Assembly (NCBI RefSeq): GCF_025465935.1
Contig: NZ_JANLNV010000010.1
Location: 45,233-109,232 of the forward strand
Reading direction: 5' to 3'
From: Pseudomonas sp. 7P_10.2_Bac1
GTDB lineage: Bacteria > Pseudomonadota > Gammaproteobacteria > Pseudomonadales > Pseudomonadaceae
DNA length: 64,000 bases
Below, piece by piece: positions 35,365 through 44,926 of this stretch. The position numbers and the translations under genes were made by a program. The first letter of the stretch is position 1; every line of letters starts with the position of its first letter. The notes under the pieces are model-generated. The model had not been told where the DNA came from, did no database searches, and saw only the letters and a program-made list of their open reading frames with translations.

Positions 35365-37233
35365 ATGCTGAACAAATACCCTCTGTGGAAATACATACTG
35401 ATCCTGGCAGTGCTGGCGATCGGTTTTATTTATTCCGCTCCCAATCTGTACCCGGATGACCCGGCCATTCAGGTGTCGGGTGCGAGCACGGCATTGCAGG
35501 TGACTGAAGCTGATCTGGACCGCGCAAGCAAGGCGCTGACTGATGACGGTATCGTCGTCAAAGGTGCTTCTCTGGTTCAGGGCGGTAAAACCGGTTTGCT
35601 GCGTCTGGCCAAGAAAGACGACCAGTTGCCAGCCAAGGACATCGTGCGCAAGGCGTTGGGGGACGACTTTGTCGTAGCGCTCAACCTGGCGCAAACGACG
35701 CCTCAGTGGTTGCGTAACCTGGGTGCTCACCCAATGAAATTGGGTCTGGACTTGTCGGGTGGTGTGCACTTCTTGCTGGAAGTGGACATGGACAAAGCCG
35801 TTGATGCACGCATGAAAGTGTACGAAGGCGATGTCAAAAGCCTGCTGCGTAAAGAGAAAGTGCGTTACCGCAGTCTGCCGCAACTCAATGGGGCCGTTCA
35901 GCTGGGTTTCAGCGATGAGGCAACCCGTGAGCAAGCGCGCAACCTGATTCGCAAGAACTTCAATGACTTTGACGTAACGGCAGCGGACCTCAATGGCCAG
36001 CCGGTTCTGCGTCTGGCGATGACCCCGGCCAAGCTGGCGGAAATCCGTGAATATTCCATCAAGCAAAACCTGACAACCGTCCGTAACCGGGTGAACGAGT
36101 TGGGTGTTGCCGAGCCTCTGGTTCAGCGTCAGGGTGCCAACCGCATCGTGGTTGAATTGCCGGGCGTGCAAGACACCGCCGAAGCCAAGCGTATTCTGGG
36201 CAAGACGGCCAACCTTGAGTTCCGCCTGGCTGCCGAGCCGGGTGCATCCAAAGCCACTTCCGAGACTTTCGAATTCCGTGAGGGCAATCGTCCACCTGCC
36301 CAGATCGAGCGCAGCTTGATCATTACCGGCGACCAGGTGACTGACGCTCAGGCGGGCTTTGACGAGCACGGCCGCCCACAGGTGAACATCAAGCTTGATG
36401 GTCACGGCGGCGAGCTGATGAGCCGTTCTACGCGCAGCAACGTAGGCCGCAGCATGGCGGTAATCTTCATCGAGCAACGCCCGGTGACGACTTACACCAA
36501 GCAAGTGGTTGACGGTGTTGAGAAGGACGTGCCGGTTCAGTCGTTCAAGGAAGACAAGAAGATCATCAGCCTGGCGACCATTCAGTCGCCGCTGGGTAGC
36601 CAGTTCCGGATCACCGGTCTGAATGGCCAGGGTGAAGCTTCCGAGCTGGCATTGCTGTTGCGTGCCGGTGGTCTGGCTGCACCGATGTACTTCGCTGAAG
36701 AACGTACGATTGGCCCGAGCCTGGGTGCGGACAACATTGCCAAGGGTGTCGATGCTTCCCTGTGGGGCATGCTGTTTGTGTCGATCTTCATCATCGCCAT
36801 CTACCGCTTCTTCGGTGTGATTGCGACGGTGGCACTGGCCGGCAACATGGTGCTGCTGTTGGCCTTGATGTCGATCCTGGGTGCGACCCTGACCCTGCCG
36901 GGTATTGCCGGTATCGTTCTGACGATGGGTATGGCGGTCGACGCCAACGTACTGATCTTCTCGCGTATTCGCGAGGAACTGGCCAGTGGCATGACACCTC
37001 AGCGGGCGATCAATGAAGGCTTCAATCGCGCATTCACGGCGATTGTCGACTCCAACCTGACAACCCTGTTGGTCGGCGGGATTCTGTTCGCCATGGGTAC
37101 CGGGCCGGTTAAAGGCTTCGCGGTCACCATGTCGCTCGGTATCTTCACCTCTATGTTCACGGCCATCATGGTGACCCGCGCTTTGGTCAACCTGATCTAC
37201 GGCGGTCGGGACTTCAAGAAGTTGTGGATTTAA
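35365..37233 (+). CDS. secD: Protein translocase subunit SecD
   Basis: 622 residues. One N-terminal helix, a long periplasmic part with the P1 domain (PMKLGLDLSGGVHFLLEVDMD), and a C-terminal five-helix RND-like bundle with the proton-relay motif MGMAVDANVLIFSRIREE. With SecF it uses the proton gradient to pull preproteins through. The ATG at 35365 is chosen; an adjacent TTG would add one residue. SecF starts 9 bases after the stop. Confidence 0.96.
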   Translation: MLNKYPLWKYILILAVLAIGFIYSAPNLYPDDPAIQVSGASTALQVTEADLDRASKALTDDGIVVKGASLVQGGKTGLLRLAKKDDQLPAKDIVRKALGDDFVVALNLAQTTPQWLRNLGAHPMKLGLDLSGGVHFLLEVDMDKAVDARMKVYEGDVKSLLRKEKVRYRSLPQLNGAVQLGFSDEATREQARNLIRKNFNDFDVTAADLNGQPVLRLAMTPAKLAEIREYSIKQNLTTVRNRVNELGVAEPLVQRQGANRIVVELPGVQDTAEAKRILGKTANLEFRLAAEPGASKATSETFEFREGNRPPAQIERSLIITGDQVTDAQAGFDEHGRPQVNIKLDGHGGELMSRSTRSNVGRSMAVIFIEQRPVTTYTKQVVDGVEKDVPVQSFKEDKKIISLATIQSPLGSQFRITGLNGQGEASELALLLRAGGLAAPMYFAEERTIGPSLGADNIAKGVDASLWGMLFVSIFIIAIYRFFGVIATVALAGNMVLLLALMSILGATLTLPGIAGIVLTMGMAVDANVLIFSRIREELASGMTPQRAINEGFNRAFTAIVDSNLTTLLVGGILFAMGTGPVKGFAVTMSLGIFTSMFTAIMVTRALVNLIYGGRDFKKLWI

Positions 37234-37242
37234 GGGGCTGCC

Positions 37243-38157
37243 ATGTTACGTACTATCAACTTCATGGGCGTGCGAAACATTGCGTTCGGCGTCACTGTGC
37301 TGCTCACCGTGCTGGCGTTGTTCAGCATGTTCCACAAGGGCATGAACTACGGCTTGGACTTCACCGGCGGTACGCTCATCGAGCTGACCTACGAGAAGCC
37401 GGCGGATCTGACCAAGGTGCGTGATGAGCTGGCTTCGGCCGGCTTCCACGACGCCGTGGTGCAGAGCTTTGGTGCGACAACTGACCTGCTGGTGCGCATG
37501 CCGGGCGATGACCCGTTGCTGGGCAACAAGGTCGCAGCTGCGCTGGGTGAGGCCGATTCGGCCAACCCTGCGGTCATCAAGCGCGTTGAGTTTGTCGGCC
37601 CGCAGGTCGGTGAAGAGCTGCGCGACCAGGGTGGCCTCGGCATGCTGATGGCGCTGGGCGGGATCATGCTGTACCTGGCTTTCCGCTTTCAGTGGAAGTT
37701 TGCGGTCGGCGCGATCGTTTCCCTGGTTCACGACGTGATCGTGACCATGGGCGTGCTGTCGTTCTTCCAGATCACCTTCGACCTGACGGTGCTGGCGGCG
37801 GTACTGGCGATTATCGGTTACTCGCTCAACGACACCATCGTGGTATTCGACCGGGTTCGTGAGAACTTCCGGGTGCTGCGCAAGGCGACGCTGGTAGAGA
37901 ACATCAACATCTCGACCACGCAGACCCTGTTGCGTACTGTTGCGACTTCGGTGTCGACCTTGCTGGCGATCGCTGCGCTGTTGATCTTTGGTGGTGACAA
38001 CCTGTGGGGCTTCTCGATCGCACTGTTCGTGGGTGTGATGGCGGGTACTTACTCGTCCATCTACATCGCGAACGTGGTGTTGATCTGGCTGAAGCTCAGC
38101 GCTGAGGATTTGATTCCGCCAGCGGCGAGCGAGAAAGAAATCGACGACCGTCCTTAA
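37243..38157 (+). CDS. secF: Protein translocase subunit SecF
   Basis: 304 residues, six helices. The first periplasmic part has YGLDFTGGTLIELTY, and the helical bundle holds GYSLNDTIVVFDRVRENFR, the equivalent of the SecD proton-relay motif. It forms the SecDF complex with the preceding gene's product. A strong terminator follows at 38187. Confidence 0.96.
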   Translation: MLRTINFMGVRNIAFGVTVLLTVLALFSMFHKGMNYGLDFTGGTLIELTYEKPADLTKVRDELASAGFHDAVVQSFGATTDLLVRMPGDDPLLGNKVAAALGEADSANPAVIKRVEFVGPQVGEELRDQGGLGMLMALGGIMLYLAFRFQWKFAVGAIVSLVHDVIVTMGVLSFFQITFDLTVLAAVLAIIGYSLNDTIVVFDRVRENFRVLRKATLVENINISTTQTLLRTVATSVSTLLAIAALLIFGGDNLWGFSIALFVGVMAGTYSSIYIANVVLIWLKLSAEDLIPPAASEKEIDDRP

Positions 38158-38186
38158 CGATCCGTTAATCCCGGCAGTCACCAGAA

Positions 38187-38217
38187 AGGCGCGAGTATTG
38201 AACTCGCGCCTTTTTTT
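38187..38217 (+). terminator. Terminator of yajC-secD-secF
   Basis: AGGCGCGAGT (38187-38196) and ACTCGCGCCT (38202-38211) form a perfect stem followed by a run of seven T. Confidence 0.92.
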
Positions 38218-38281
38218 ATGCTCCAAGGCTGGGAGTGATGGATGTGGGAATATTCCCACCTGTGATGGTCTGGAGGTTCAC

Positions 38282-38809
38282 GTGAACAAGTCTTTGCTGG
38301 TGGGTGCTGTGCTGGGTGCTGTCGGTGTAACTGCCGGGGGTGCTGTTGCTACCTACAGCTTGGTTAAAGGCCCAGAGTTTGCTCAGGTGTTGGCTGTTCA
38401 GCCGGTCACTCAGCAAATCAAAACCCCGCGCGAGGTGTGTAAAGACGTCACGGTTACACGCCGTGCGCCGGTCAAGGATGAGCATCAAATTGTCGGTAGC
38501 GTGATTGGTGCGGTGGCGGGCGGCCTGTTGGGTAATCAGGTCGGCGGCGGTAGCGGCAAGAAAATTGCTACCGTAGCGGGTGCATTGGGAGGGGGTTACG
38601 CAGGTAACCGGGTGCAGGAAGGCATGCAGGAGCGAGATACGTACTCTACGACTCAGACGCGCTGTAACACGGTCAACGACATCAGTGACAAGGTGATTGG
38701 TTATGACGTGCGTTACACGCTGGATGGCAAGGAAGGCAAGGTGCGTATGGATCGCGAGCCAGGTAACCAGATTGCTGTGGACAAGCAAGGTAATCTGATT
38801 CTGAATTAA
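38282..38809 (+). CDS. Glycine-zipper 2TM-domain protein (SlyB/Rick17-like)
   Basis: 175 residues from a GTG at 38282 with GGAGG upstream; the earlier ORF start at 38198 overlaps the terminator. An N-terminal helix (LLVGAVLGAVGVTAGGAVATY) is not followed by a lipobox Cys. The centre is the glycine zipper IVGSVIGAVAGGLLGNQVGG and ALGGGYAGNRVQEGMQ, followed by a C-terminal domain with QTRCNTVNDISDKVIGYDV. Such proteins sit at the envelope; function is not known. Confidence 0.82.
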   Translation: MNKSLLVGAVLGAVGVTAGGAVATYSLVKGPEFAQVLAVQPVTQQIKTPREVCKDVTVTRRAPVKDEHQIVGSVIGAVAGGLLGNQVGGGSGKKIATVAGALGGGYAGNRVQEGMQERDTYSTTQTRCNTVNDISDKVIGYDVRYTLDGKEGKVRMDREPGNQIAVDKQGNLILN

Positions 38810-38818
38810 GCCGCTGCC

Positions 38819-38889
38819 CTGTAGGAGTGAGCTCGTCTCGCGATCTTTTGACCTTATAAAAAATCGCGAGACAAGCTAGCTCTTACAGG
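38819..38889. repeat. Paired extragenic palindromic repeat
   Basis: The arm TGTAGGAGTGAGCTCGTCTC (38820-38839), then GCGATCTTTTG, faces an inverted arm ATCGCGAGACAAGCTAGCTC (38873-38882 region) ending TTACAGG. The two form a long imperfect stem typical of pseudomonad REP doublets. Confidence 0.75.
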
Positions 38890-38901
38890 TCATGCAGGCA
38901 T

Positions 38902-38931
38902 AAAAAAAGCACCTTGAAAGGTGCTTTTTTT
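38902..38931. terminator. Bidirectional terminator between the glycine-zipper gene and suhB
   Basis: AGCACCTT and AAGGTGCT flank GA with seven A before and seven T after, so it works on either strand and lies 16 bases beyond the suhB stop. Confidence 0.88.
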
Positions 38932-38946
38932 GTGCTTGGGCTTCGC

Positions 38947-39762
38947 TTAGCGTTTCAGCGAGGCTGGCAGGTGCGGCTGGATGGCTGTCAGTACGGCTTT
39001 GAAGCACTTGGTATTGCCAGCAACGATGTGACCTTTTTCAAGGAAGTCGTGGCTACCAGTGAAGTCGCTGACCAGGCCGCCTGCTTCTTGAATCAGCAGT
39101 GCGCCGGCAGCCATGTCCCATTCAGACAGGCCTGACTCCCAGAATGCATCAAAACGACCGGCTGCTACGTAGGCCAAGTCCAGGCTGGCAGCGCCTGCGC
39201 GGCGGATACCGGCAGTTTGGCCGACCAGGCTGCGGAACATGCCCAGGTAGTTGTCCAGGTTGTCCATCTGATTGTCGCGGAACGGGAAGCCGGTACCCAG
39301 CAGGGCGCCTTCCAGGCTGGTGCGACCGCTGACGCGCAGGCGGCGGCCGTTTAGTTGAGCGCCACGACCACGGCTGGCGGTGAATTCTTCCTGGCGAACC
39401 GGGTCAAGCACAACAGCGTGTTCAAGACGGCCACGGTATTTGCAGGCGATGCTGACGGCGAAGTGAGGAATGCCGCGCAGGAAGTTGGTGGTACCGTCCA
39501 GTGGATCAATGATCCACAGGTAGTCTTCACCTTCGCCGCTGCCTGCGTGCAGGCCGGTTTCTTCACCGAGAATGCCGTGCGTCGGGTAAGCCTTGCGCAA
39601 GGCGTCGATGATTTTCTGTTCAGCAGCACGATCGACTTCAGAGACGTAATCCTTGGCGTCTTTTTCGTCAACCTTGATGGTATCCAGGCGCTCGATGGAG
39701 CGGAAAATCAATTCACTGGCGCTGCGGGCGGCGCGCAGCGCGATATTCAGCATGGGCTGCAT
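38947..39762 (-). CDS. suhB: Inositol-1-monophosphatase SuhB
   Basis: 271 residues, Mg-dependent phosphatase fold. The metal-binding motifs are WIIDPLDGTTNFLRGIPHF (about residues 83-101), EETGLHAG and SGLSEWDMAAGALLIQEAGG. In E. coli SuhB also takes part in rRNA antitermination with Nus factors, so the role may go beyond inositol phosphate. It is monocistronic and divergent from trmJ. Confidence 0.95.
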   Translation of the reverse strand: MQPMLNIALRAARSASELIFRSIERLDTIKVDEKDAKDYVSEVDRAAEQKIIDALRKAYPTHGILGEETGLHAGSGEGEDYLWIIDPLDGTTNFLRGIPHFAVSIACKYRGRLEHAVVLDPVRQEEFTASRGRGAQLNGRRLRVSGRTSLEGALLGTGFPFRDNQMDNLDNYLGMFRSLVGQTAGIRRAGAASLDLAYVAAGRFDAFWESGLSEWDMAAGALLIQEAGGLVSDFTGSHDFLEKGHIVAGNTKCFKAVLTAIQPHLPASLKR

Positions 39763-39905
39763 GGACGTTTCACCTAGGTCGTTAAAGAAAGCCGCACATT
39801 CTAACAGAAAATTTTGGCAGATGAAGGTTTGCGTGAGCTTGCGTAGCTTAAGGTGGTGGGCTTAGGTAAGATTTGCTCCCTTTTACCAGTCTGTGAGCGC
39901 TCCCA

Positions 39906-40676
39906 TTGCTGTCTAATATTCGTGTCGTTCTGGTCAATACCAGTCATCCCGGGAACATCGGCGGTGCTGCGCGAGCCATGAAAAACATGGGGTTGTCGCG
40001 GTTGGTTCTGGTTGAGCCAAGGGTGTTTCCCCACCACGAAGCCGATGCGCGGGCCTCAGGCGCAGGCGACATTCTCGAAAACGCACAAGTTGTCGGCTCG
40101 CTGGAAGAAGCGCTGGTAGGGTGCAACCTGGTGTTGGGCACCAGTGCGCGCGATCGGCGTATTCCCTGGCCTCTGTTGGATCCGCGTGAGTGTGGGCATA
40201 AAGTCGTCGAAGAGGCGGGGCAGGGTGCTGAAATTGCGTTGGTGTTTGGTCGTGAAGATTCCGGCCTGACCAATGAGGAATTACAGCGCTGTCACTACCA
40301 CGTGCACATCCCATCAGACCCTGAGTTCAGCTCTCTGAACCTGGGTGCGGCTGTGCAGGTGTTGAGCTATGAAATCCGCATGGCTTGGTTGGCGGCTCAA
40401 GGCCAGCCCAGCAAAATTGAAAAAGAAGAAGTCGCCTCCACTAAAAGTGGGGAGTTGGCGACGATGGATGAGCTGGAGCGCTTTTACGAGCATCTGGAGC
40501 AGACATTGGTGGCCATCGAATTTCTGGATCCGGAAAAGCCGCGCCATTTGATGGCGCGCCTGCGCAGGCTTTACGGGCGCAGCTCGGTCAGTCGGGCAGA
40601 AATGAACATTTTGCGTGGCATTCTCACCGAAACCCAAAAAGCGGCCCGTGGCGAGCTGCTCAAGCGCAAGGATTAA
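39906..40676 (+). CDS. trmJ: tRNA (cytidine/uridine-2'-O-)-methyltransferase TrmJ
   Basis: 256 residues, SPOUT-class methyltransferase acting on position 32 of tRNAs. Motifs: [20 protein letters not shown] (RNA/SAM fold start), [16 protein letters not shown] and [16 protein letters not shown] (the knot). The start codon appears to be TTG at 39906; it gives the family N-terminus ([12 protein letters not shown]) and no ATG is available before the conserved region. The stop overlaps the cysE start (TAATG). Confidence 0.94.
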   Translation: MLSNIRVVLVNTSHPGNIGGAARAMKNMGLSRLVLVEPRVFPHHEADARASGAGDILENAQVVGSLEEALVGCNLVLGTSARDRRIPWPLLDPRECGHKVVEEAGQGAEIALVFGREDSGLTNEELQRCHYHVHIPSDPEFSSLNLGAAVQVLSYEIRMAWLAAQGQPSKIEKEEVASTKSGELATMDELERFYEHLEQTLVAIEFLDPEKPRHLMARLRRLYGRSSVSRAEMNILRGILTETQKAARGELLKRKD

Positions 40677-41455
40677 TGATGTTCGAGCGTCTGCGTGAAG
40701 ATATTCAAAGCGTTTTCCATCGTGACCCGGCGGCACGCAATGCATTCGAAGTGCTGACCTGCTATCCGGGCATGCATGCCATTTGGCTTCATCGTCTTTC
40801 TGGGTGGTTGTGGAATGCTGGCTGGAAGTGGCTTGCACGTCTGGTGTCGAACTTTGGTCGCTGGTTGACCGGTATCGAGATCCATCCGGGCGCCAAGGTG
40901 GGGCGACGTTTCTTTATCGATCACGGCATGGGCATCGTGATTGGTGAAACTGCTGAAATCGGTGATGACGTCACCTTGTATCAGGGCGTAACCCTGGGCG
41001 GAACCAGTTGGAACAAGGGCAAGCGCCATCCAACACTTGAGAATGGAGTGGTTGTCGGCGCAGGCGCCAAAGTGTTGGGGCCTTTCACAGTCGGTGCAGG
41101 GGCCAAGGTGGGCTCCAATGCGGTGGTGACCAAGGCGGTGCCGGCCGGGGCGACGGTTGTGGGTATTCCGGGCCGTATCATTGTTAAAAGTGATGATGAG
41201 GCTGAAGCCAAGCGTAAGGCTATGGCTGAAAAAATAGGTTTTGATGCCTATGGCGTCAGTGAAGACATGCCGGACCCGGTAGCGCGCGCCATTGCGCAGT
41301 TGCTGGATCACTTGCAGGCGGTTGACGGCAAGCTGGATGGCATGTGCGGCGCACTGAAAGATCTGGGCAGCCCATACTGCGCCAAAGAACTGCCGGAGCT
41401 GCGTGAAGAAGACTTCGCTTGTGTTCAGGGCAAGGATGAAAGCAAGGCGGTGTGA
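40676..41455 (+). CDS. cysE: Serine O-acetyltransferase
   Basis: 259 residues. It makes O-acetylserine, the carbon skeleton for cysteine. The C-terminal half is a left-handed beta-helix of hexapeptide repeats ([40 protein letters not shown]), with the catalytic His in FIDHGMG and [11 protein letters not shown]. The N-terminus is shorter than the E. coli enzyme, as in other pseudomonads. Its position just before iscR is conserved and ties cysteine supply to Fe-S assembly. Confidence 0.94.
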   Translation: MMFERLREDIQSVFHRDPAARNAFEVLTCYPGMHAIWLHRLSGWLWNAGWKWLARLVSNFGRWLTGIEIHPGAKVGRRFFIDHGMGIVIGETAEIGDDVTLYQGVTLGGTSWNKGKRHPTLENGVVVGAGAKVLGPFTVGAGAKVGSNAVVTKAVPAGATVVGIPGRIIVKSDDEAEAKRKAMAEKIGFDAYGVSEDMPDPVARAIAQLLDHLQAVDGKLDGMCGALKDLGSPYCAKELPELREEDFACVQGKDESKAV

Positions 41456-41462
41456 GTGATCG

Positions 41463-41546
41463 GTGGGGGCGGGCTCGCTTGCAATAGCCCCGATGCGGCT
41501 TGCCAGAAGGGCGCTCTCGACGCCATGGCGCGCAGCCCGCTCCCAC
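41463..41546. repeat. Extragenic inverted repeat between cysE and iscR
   Basis: GTGGGGGCGGGCT (41463-41475) and AGCCCGCTCCCAC (41534-41546) are inverted copies (one mismatch) around a 58-base segment. It belongs to a different repeat family from the GAGCGAGCTTGC type. Confidence 0.6.
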
Positions 41547-41653
41547 TTTGATTATCAGTGCTCGAAGGATTTGCTTGCTGTGCCATTACGCCGCAGACCC
41601 TGCTACAATGCCGCCGCTCTTTGCGGGTAATCCCGACTAAAGTACTAGGTCTA

Positions 41654-41686
41654 ATAGTTGACTTAAACAGTCGGGAATAGCATACT
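41654..41686 (+). promoter_or_regulatory. iscR promoter with a type 1 IscR-binding site
   Basis: ATAGTTGACTTAAACAGTC followed by GGGAA (41654-41677) closely fits the type 1 IscR consensus. It overlaps a -35 TTGACT (41658-41663), 17 bases and a -10 CATACT (41681-41686). Holo-IscR bound here would shut off the isc operon. Confidence 0.8.
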
Positions 41687-41718
41687 CGCCTCCATTCCGA
41701 ATTCCGTGGTACCTGTCC

Positions 41719-42210
41719 ATGAGACTGACTACAAAAGGCCGTTACGCCGTGACTGCAATGCTCGATTTGGCGTTGCACGCGCAGCACGGGCCGGTGTCCC
41801 TGGCTGATATTTCTGAACGCCAAGGCATCTCTCTTTCCTACCTTGAGCAACTGTTCGCCAAATTGCGCCGCAGCAGCCTGGTTTCCAGCGTGCGAGGCCC
41901 TGGCGGCGGCTACCAGCTGTCGCGCGACATGCAAGGTATTCAGGTTGCCCAGGTGATTGATGCAGTGAACGAATCGGTCGACGCAACGCGTTGCCAGGGC
42001 CTGGGCGATTGCCATGCCGGCGACACGTGTCTGACCCACCACTTGTGGTGCGATTTGAGCCTGCAAATCCACGAATTTCTCAGTGGTATCAGCTTGGCTG
42101 ATCTTGTTACTCGCCGTGAGGTACAAGAAGTAGCCCAGCGTCAGGATCAGCGCCGCTGTAATGGCAAGGCGCCGCACCTGGATAAGATCGAAGCGTCCGC
42201 CGTCGAGTGA
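41719..42210 (+). CDS. iscR: Fe-S cluster assembly transcriptional regulator IscR
   Basis: 163 residues of the Rrf2 family. Winged helix ([19 protein letters not shown]), dimer helix and the three cluster Cys in [20 protein letters not shown]. The [2Fe-2S] form represses its own operon; the apo form binds other sites. It is the first isc gene and has a matching operator in its promoter. iscS begins 50 bases later. Confidence 0.96.
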   Translation: MRLTTKGRYAVTAMLDLALHAQHGPVSLADISERQGISLSYLEQLFAKLRRSSLVSSVRGPGGGYQLSRDMQGIQVAQVIDAVNESVDATRCQGLGDCHAGDTCLTHHLWCDLSLQIHEFLSGISLADLVTRREVQEVAQRQDQRRCNGKAPHLDKIEASAVE

Positions 42211-42259
42211 TTACATAAAAACGACGGTGCGCCAGCCAGCCTGATTTAGGAGATAGTCC

Positions 42260-43474
42260 ATGAAATTGCCGATTTACCTTGATTACTCAGCCACCACCCC
42301 GGTTGATCCGCGTGTTGCTCAAAAAATGAGTGACTGCCTGCTGGTTGACGGGAACTTCGGTAACCCTGCTTCGCGCTCCCACGTATTCGGCTGGAAAGCT
42401 GAAGAAGCCGTAGAGAACGCTCGCCGTCAGGTTGCTGATCTGGTGAATGCTGATCCGCGTGAAATTGTCTGGACTTCCGGTGCAACCGAAGCGAACAACC
42501 TGGCAATCAAAGGTGCAGCCCACTTCTATGCTTCCAAGGGCAAGCACCTGATCACCGACAAAATTGAACACAAAGCCGTTCTCGACACCATGCGTCAGTT
42601 GGAGCGTGAAGGCTTTGAAGTGACCTACATCGAGCCAGGTGAAGATGGCCTTGTCACCCCGGCCATGGTTGAAGCGGCACTGCGTGAGGACACCATTCTG
42701 GTGTCGATCATGCACGTCAACAACGAAATCGGCACCATCAATGACATCGCCGCCATTGGCGAGCTGACTCGCTCGCGCGGCGTGTTGTTCCATGTTGACG
42801 CTGCTCAGTCCACTGGCAAGGTTGAAATTGACCTGGCCAAGCTGAAAGTCGACCTCATGTCCTTCTCGGCTCACAAGACCTACGGCCCTAAAGGCATCGG
42901 CGCACTGTACGTAAGCCGTAAGCCTCGTGTCCGTATCGAAGCTGCCATGCACGGCGGCGGTCACGAGCGCGGTATGCGTTCGGGCACCCTCGCCACCCAC
43001 CAGATCGTGGGCATGGGCGAAGCCTTCCAGATCGCCAAAGAAGAAATGGCTGCCGAAAACGTCCGTATCAAAGCCCTGAGCGACCGCTTCTTCAAGCAGG
43101 TAGAACACCTGGAAGAGCTGTACGTCAACGGCAGCATGACCGCCCGTGTTCCGCACAACCTCAACCTGAGCTTCAACTACGTTGAAGGCGAGTCGCTGAT
43201 CATGGCGCTCAAGGATCTGGCTGTGTCTTCCGGTTCGGCGTGCACCTCGGCTTCTCTTGAGCCCTCCTACGTATTGCGCGCCCTGGGCCGTAACGACGAA
43301 TTGGCACACAGCTCGATCCGTTTCACCTTCGGCCGTTTCACCACTGAAGAAGAAATCGATTACGCCGCGCAGAAGGTCTGCGAGGCGGTTACCAAGCTGC
43401 GTGCCCTGTCGCCGCTGTGGGACATGTACAAAGACGGCATCGACATTTCGAAAATCGAATGGGCGGCGCACTAA
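42260..43474 (+). CDS. iscS: Cysteine desulfurase
   Basis: 404 residues, PLP enzyme. The Schiff-base Lys lies in [19 protein letters not shown], and the mobile-loop Cys that takes the persulfide lies in [17 protein letters not shown] (about residue 328). It supplies sulfur for Fe-S clusters and thiolated tRNAs. Confidence 0.97.
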   Translation: MKLPIYLDYSATTPVDPRVAQKMSDCLLVDGNFGNPASRSHVFGWKAEEAVENARRQVADLVNADPREIVWTSGATEANNLAIKGAAHFYASKGKHLITDKIEHKAVLDTMRQLEREGFEVTYIEPGEDGLVTPAMVEAALREDTILVSIMHVNNEIGTINDIAAIGELTRSRGVLFHVDAAQSTGKVEIDLAKLKVDLMSFSAHKTYGPKGIGALYVSRKPRVRIEAAMHGGGHERGMRSGTLATHQIVGMGEAFQIAKEEMAAENVRIKALSDRFFKQVEHLEELYVNGSMTARVPHNLNLSFNYVEGESLIMALKDLAVSSGSACTSASLEPSYVLRALGRNDELAHSSIRFTFGRFTTEEEIDYAAQKVCEAVTKLRALSPLWDMYKDGIDISKIEWAAH

Positions 43475-43568
43475 TAATTTAAGTCGCCGCATGCAGACGC
43501 TGTGGATCGCAGCGAATAGCAGTTTTACAGCGTCTGAAGAGCGACTCTGATGAGTGAGGATTAGTACC

Positions 43569-43955
43569 ATGGCTTACAGCGAAAAGGTCATTGACCACTA
43601 CGAAAACCCGCGCAACGTCGGCAAGATGAACGCGGAAGATCCAGATGTTGGCACCGGCATGGTGGGCGCACCGGCGTGCGGCGACGTAATGCGCTTGCAG
43701 ATCAAGGTGAACGAGCAGGGCATCATTGAAGATGCCAAGTTCAAGACCTATGGTTGCGGCTCGGCAATCGCTTCCAGCTCCTTGGCGACTGAGTGGATGA
43801 AGGGCAAGACTCTGGATGAAGCAGAGACCATCAAGAACACTCAGCTGGCTGAAGAGTTGGCCTTGCCACCTGTGAAAATTCACTGCTCGGTACTCGCTGA
43901 AGACGCCATCAAGGCGGCCGTTCGCGATTACAAGCAGAAGAAAGGTTTGATCTGA
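43569..43955 (+). CDS. iscU: Fe-S cluster assembly scaffold
   Basis: 128 residues. Three cluster ligands are visible: GAPACGDVMRLQI, KTYGCGSAIASSS and VKIHCSVLAEDA, plus the chaperone-binding LPPVK motif directly before the third Cys. The ATG at 43569 is chosen over an upstream in-frame ATG at 43554. The cluster is built here before transfer with HscBA. Confidence 0.97.
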   Translation: MAYSEKVIDHYENPRNVGKMNAEDPDVGTGMVGAPACGDVMRLQIKVNEQGIIEDAKFKTYGCGSAIASSSLATEWMKGKTLDEAETIKNTQLAEELALPPVKIHCSVLAEDAIKAAVRDYKQKKGLI

Positions 43956-44021
43956 CCCGAATGGCCCATACCTGTTAGGGTGCGGGCCGGTGAAGAGACT
44001 GGCGAGAGGTAAGGAGTCACG

Positions 44022-44345
44022 ATGGCTATCAGCATGACAGAGGCGGCGGCCAGGCATATTCGCCGCTCCCTTGATGGGCGCGGCAAAGGTGAGGGGATTC
44101 GTCTGGGTGTTCGTACCACAGGCTGTTCCGGTCTTGCCTATGTGCTGGAGTTTGTCGATGAAGTGGGCGCAGAAGACCAGGTCTTCGAAACCCATGGCGA
44201 AAAAGTGATCATTGATCCCAAGAGCCTGACCTACCTTGACGGCACCGAGCTGGATTTCGTCAAGGAAGGCCTGAACGAAGGCTTCAAGTTCAATAACCCT
44301 AACGTGCGCGGTGAATGTGGCTGCGGCGAGAGCTTCAACATCTGA
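44022..44345 (+). CDS. iscA: A-type Fe-S carrier protein
   Basis: 107 residues. The three conserved Cys lie in [14 protein letters not shown] (about Cys35) and near the end in [11 protein letters not shown]. It receives clusters from IscU and passes them on. It is 8 bases from hscB. Confidence 0.96.
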   Translation: MAISMTEAAARHIRRSLDGRGKGEGIRLGVRTTGCSGLAYVLEFVDEVGAEDQVFETHGEKVIIDPKSLTYLDGTELDFVKEGLNEGFKFNNPNVRGECGCGESFNI

Positions 44346-44353
44346 GGCCAGTC

Positions 44354-44875
44354 GTGGGTACTCCTTGTCATTTTGCTTTGTTTGAACTGCAGCCGAGCTT
44401 CAATCTGGACCTCGATCAGTTGGCCACGCGTTACCGTGAGTTGGCGCGTGGTGTTCATCCAGACCGTTTTGCTGATGCTTCCGAGCGTGAGCAGCGCCTG
44501 GCGCTCGAGCAATCTGCCAGCCTCAATGAGGCCTATCAGACGCTCAAAAGCCCCTCCAAACGTGCGCGTTACCTGCTCGCGATGAGCGGTGGCGACATGC
44601 CCCTTGAAGTGACGGTGCATGACCCTGAGTTTCTGATGCAGCAGATGCAGTGGCGCGAAGAGCTTGAAGAGCTGCAAGACGACGCGAACATCGACGGCGT
44701 TGCCGCATTCAAGCGTCGTCTCAAGCTTGCTCAGAACCAGTTGAATGAAAGCTTCGCTGCCTGTTGGGATGATGCTGCACAGCGCGAGCAGGCCGAGCGC
44801 CTGATGCGCCGCATGCAGTTCCTCGACAAGCTCACCTACGAAGTGCGCCAGTTAGAAGAGCGCCTCGACGATTAA
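44354..44875 (+). CDS. hscB: Fe-S co-chaperone (J-protein)
   Basis: 173 residues from a GTG at 44354, which gives the known N-terminus [16 protein letters not shown]; the longer frame overlaps iscA. The J-domain has the HPD motif in [14 protein letters not shown], and the C-terminal three-helix part binds IscU. It stimulates HscA ATPase. Confidence 0.94.
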   Translation: MGTPCHFALFELQPSFNLDLDQLATRYRELARGVHPDRFADASEREQRLALEQSASLNEAYQTLKSPSKRARYLLAMSGGDMPLEVTVHDPEFLMQQMQWREELEELQDDANIDGVAAFKRRLKLAQNQLNESFAACWDDAAQREQAERLMRRMQFLDKLTYEVRQLEERLDD

Positions 44876-44926
44876 CCCAGTGCCGCCACGGTTGCACGCC
44901 TGATATACAGATAAGTCCTGATAACG

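Noticed and set aside
42287..43570. 427-codon open frame on the minus strand
   Set aside because: Antisense to iscS; no ribosome site or domain.
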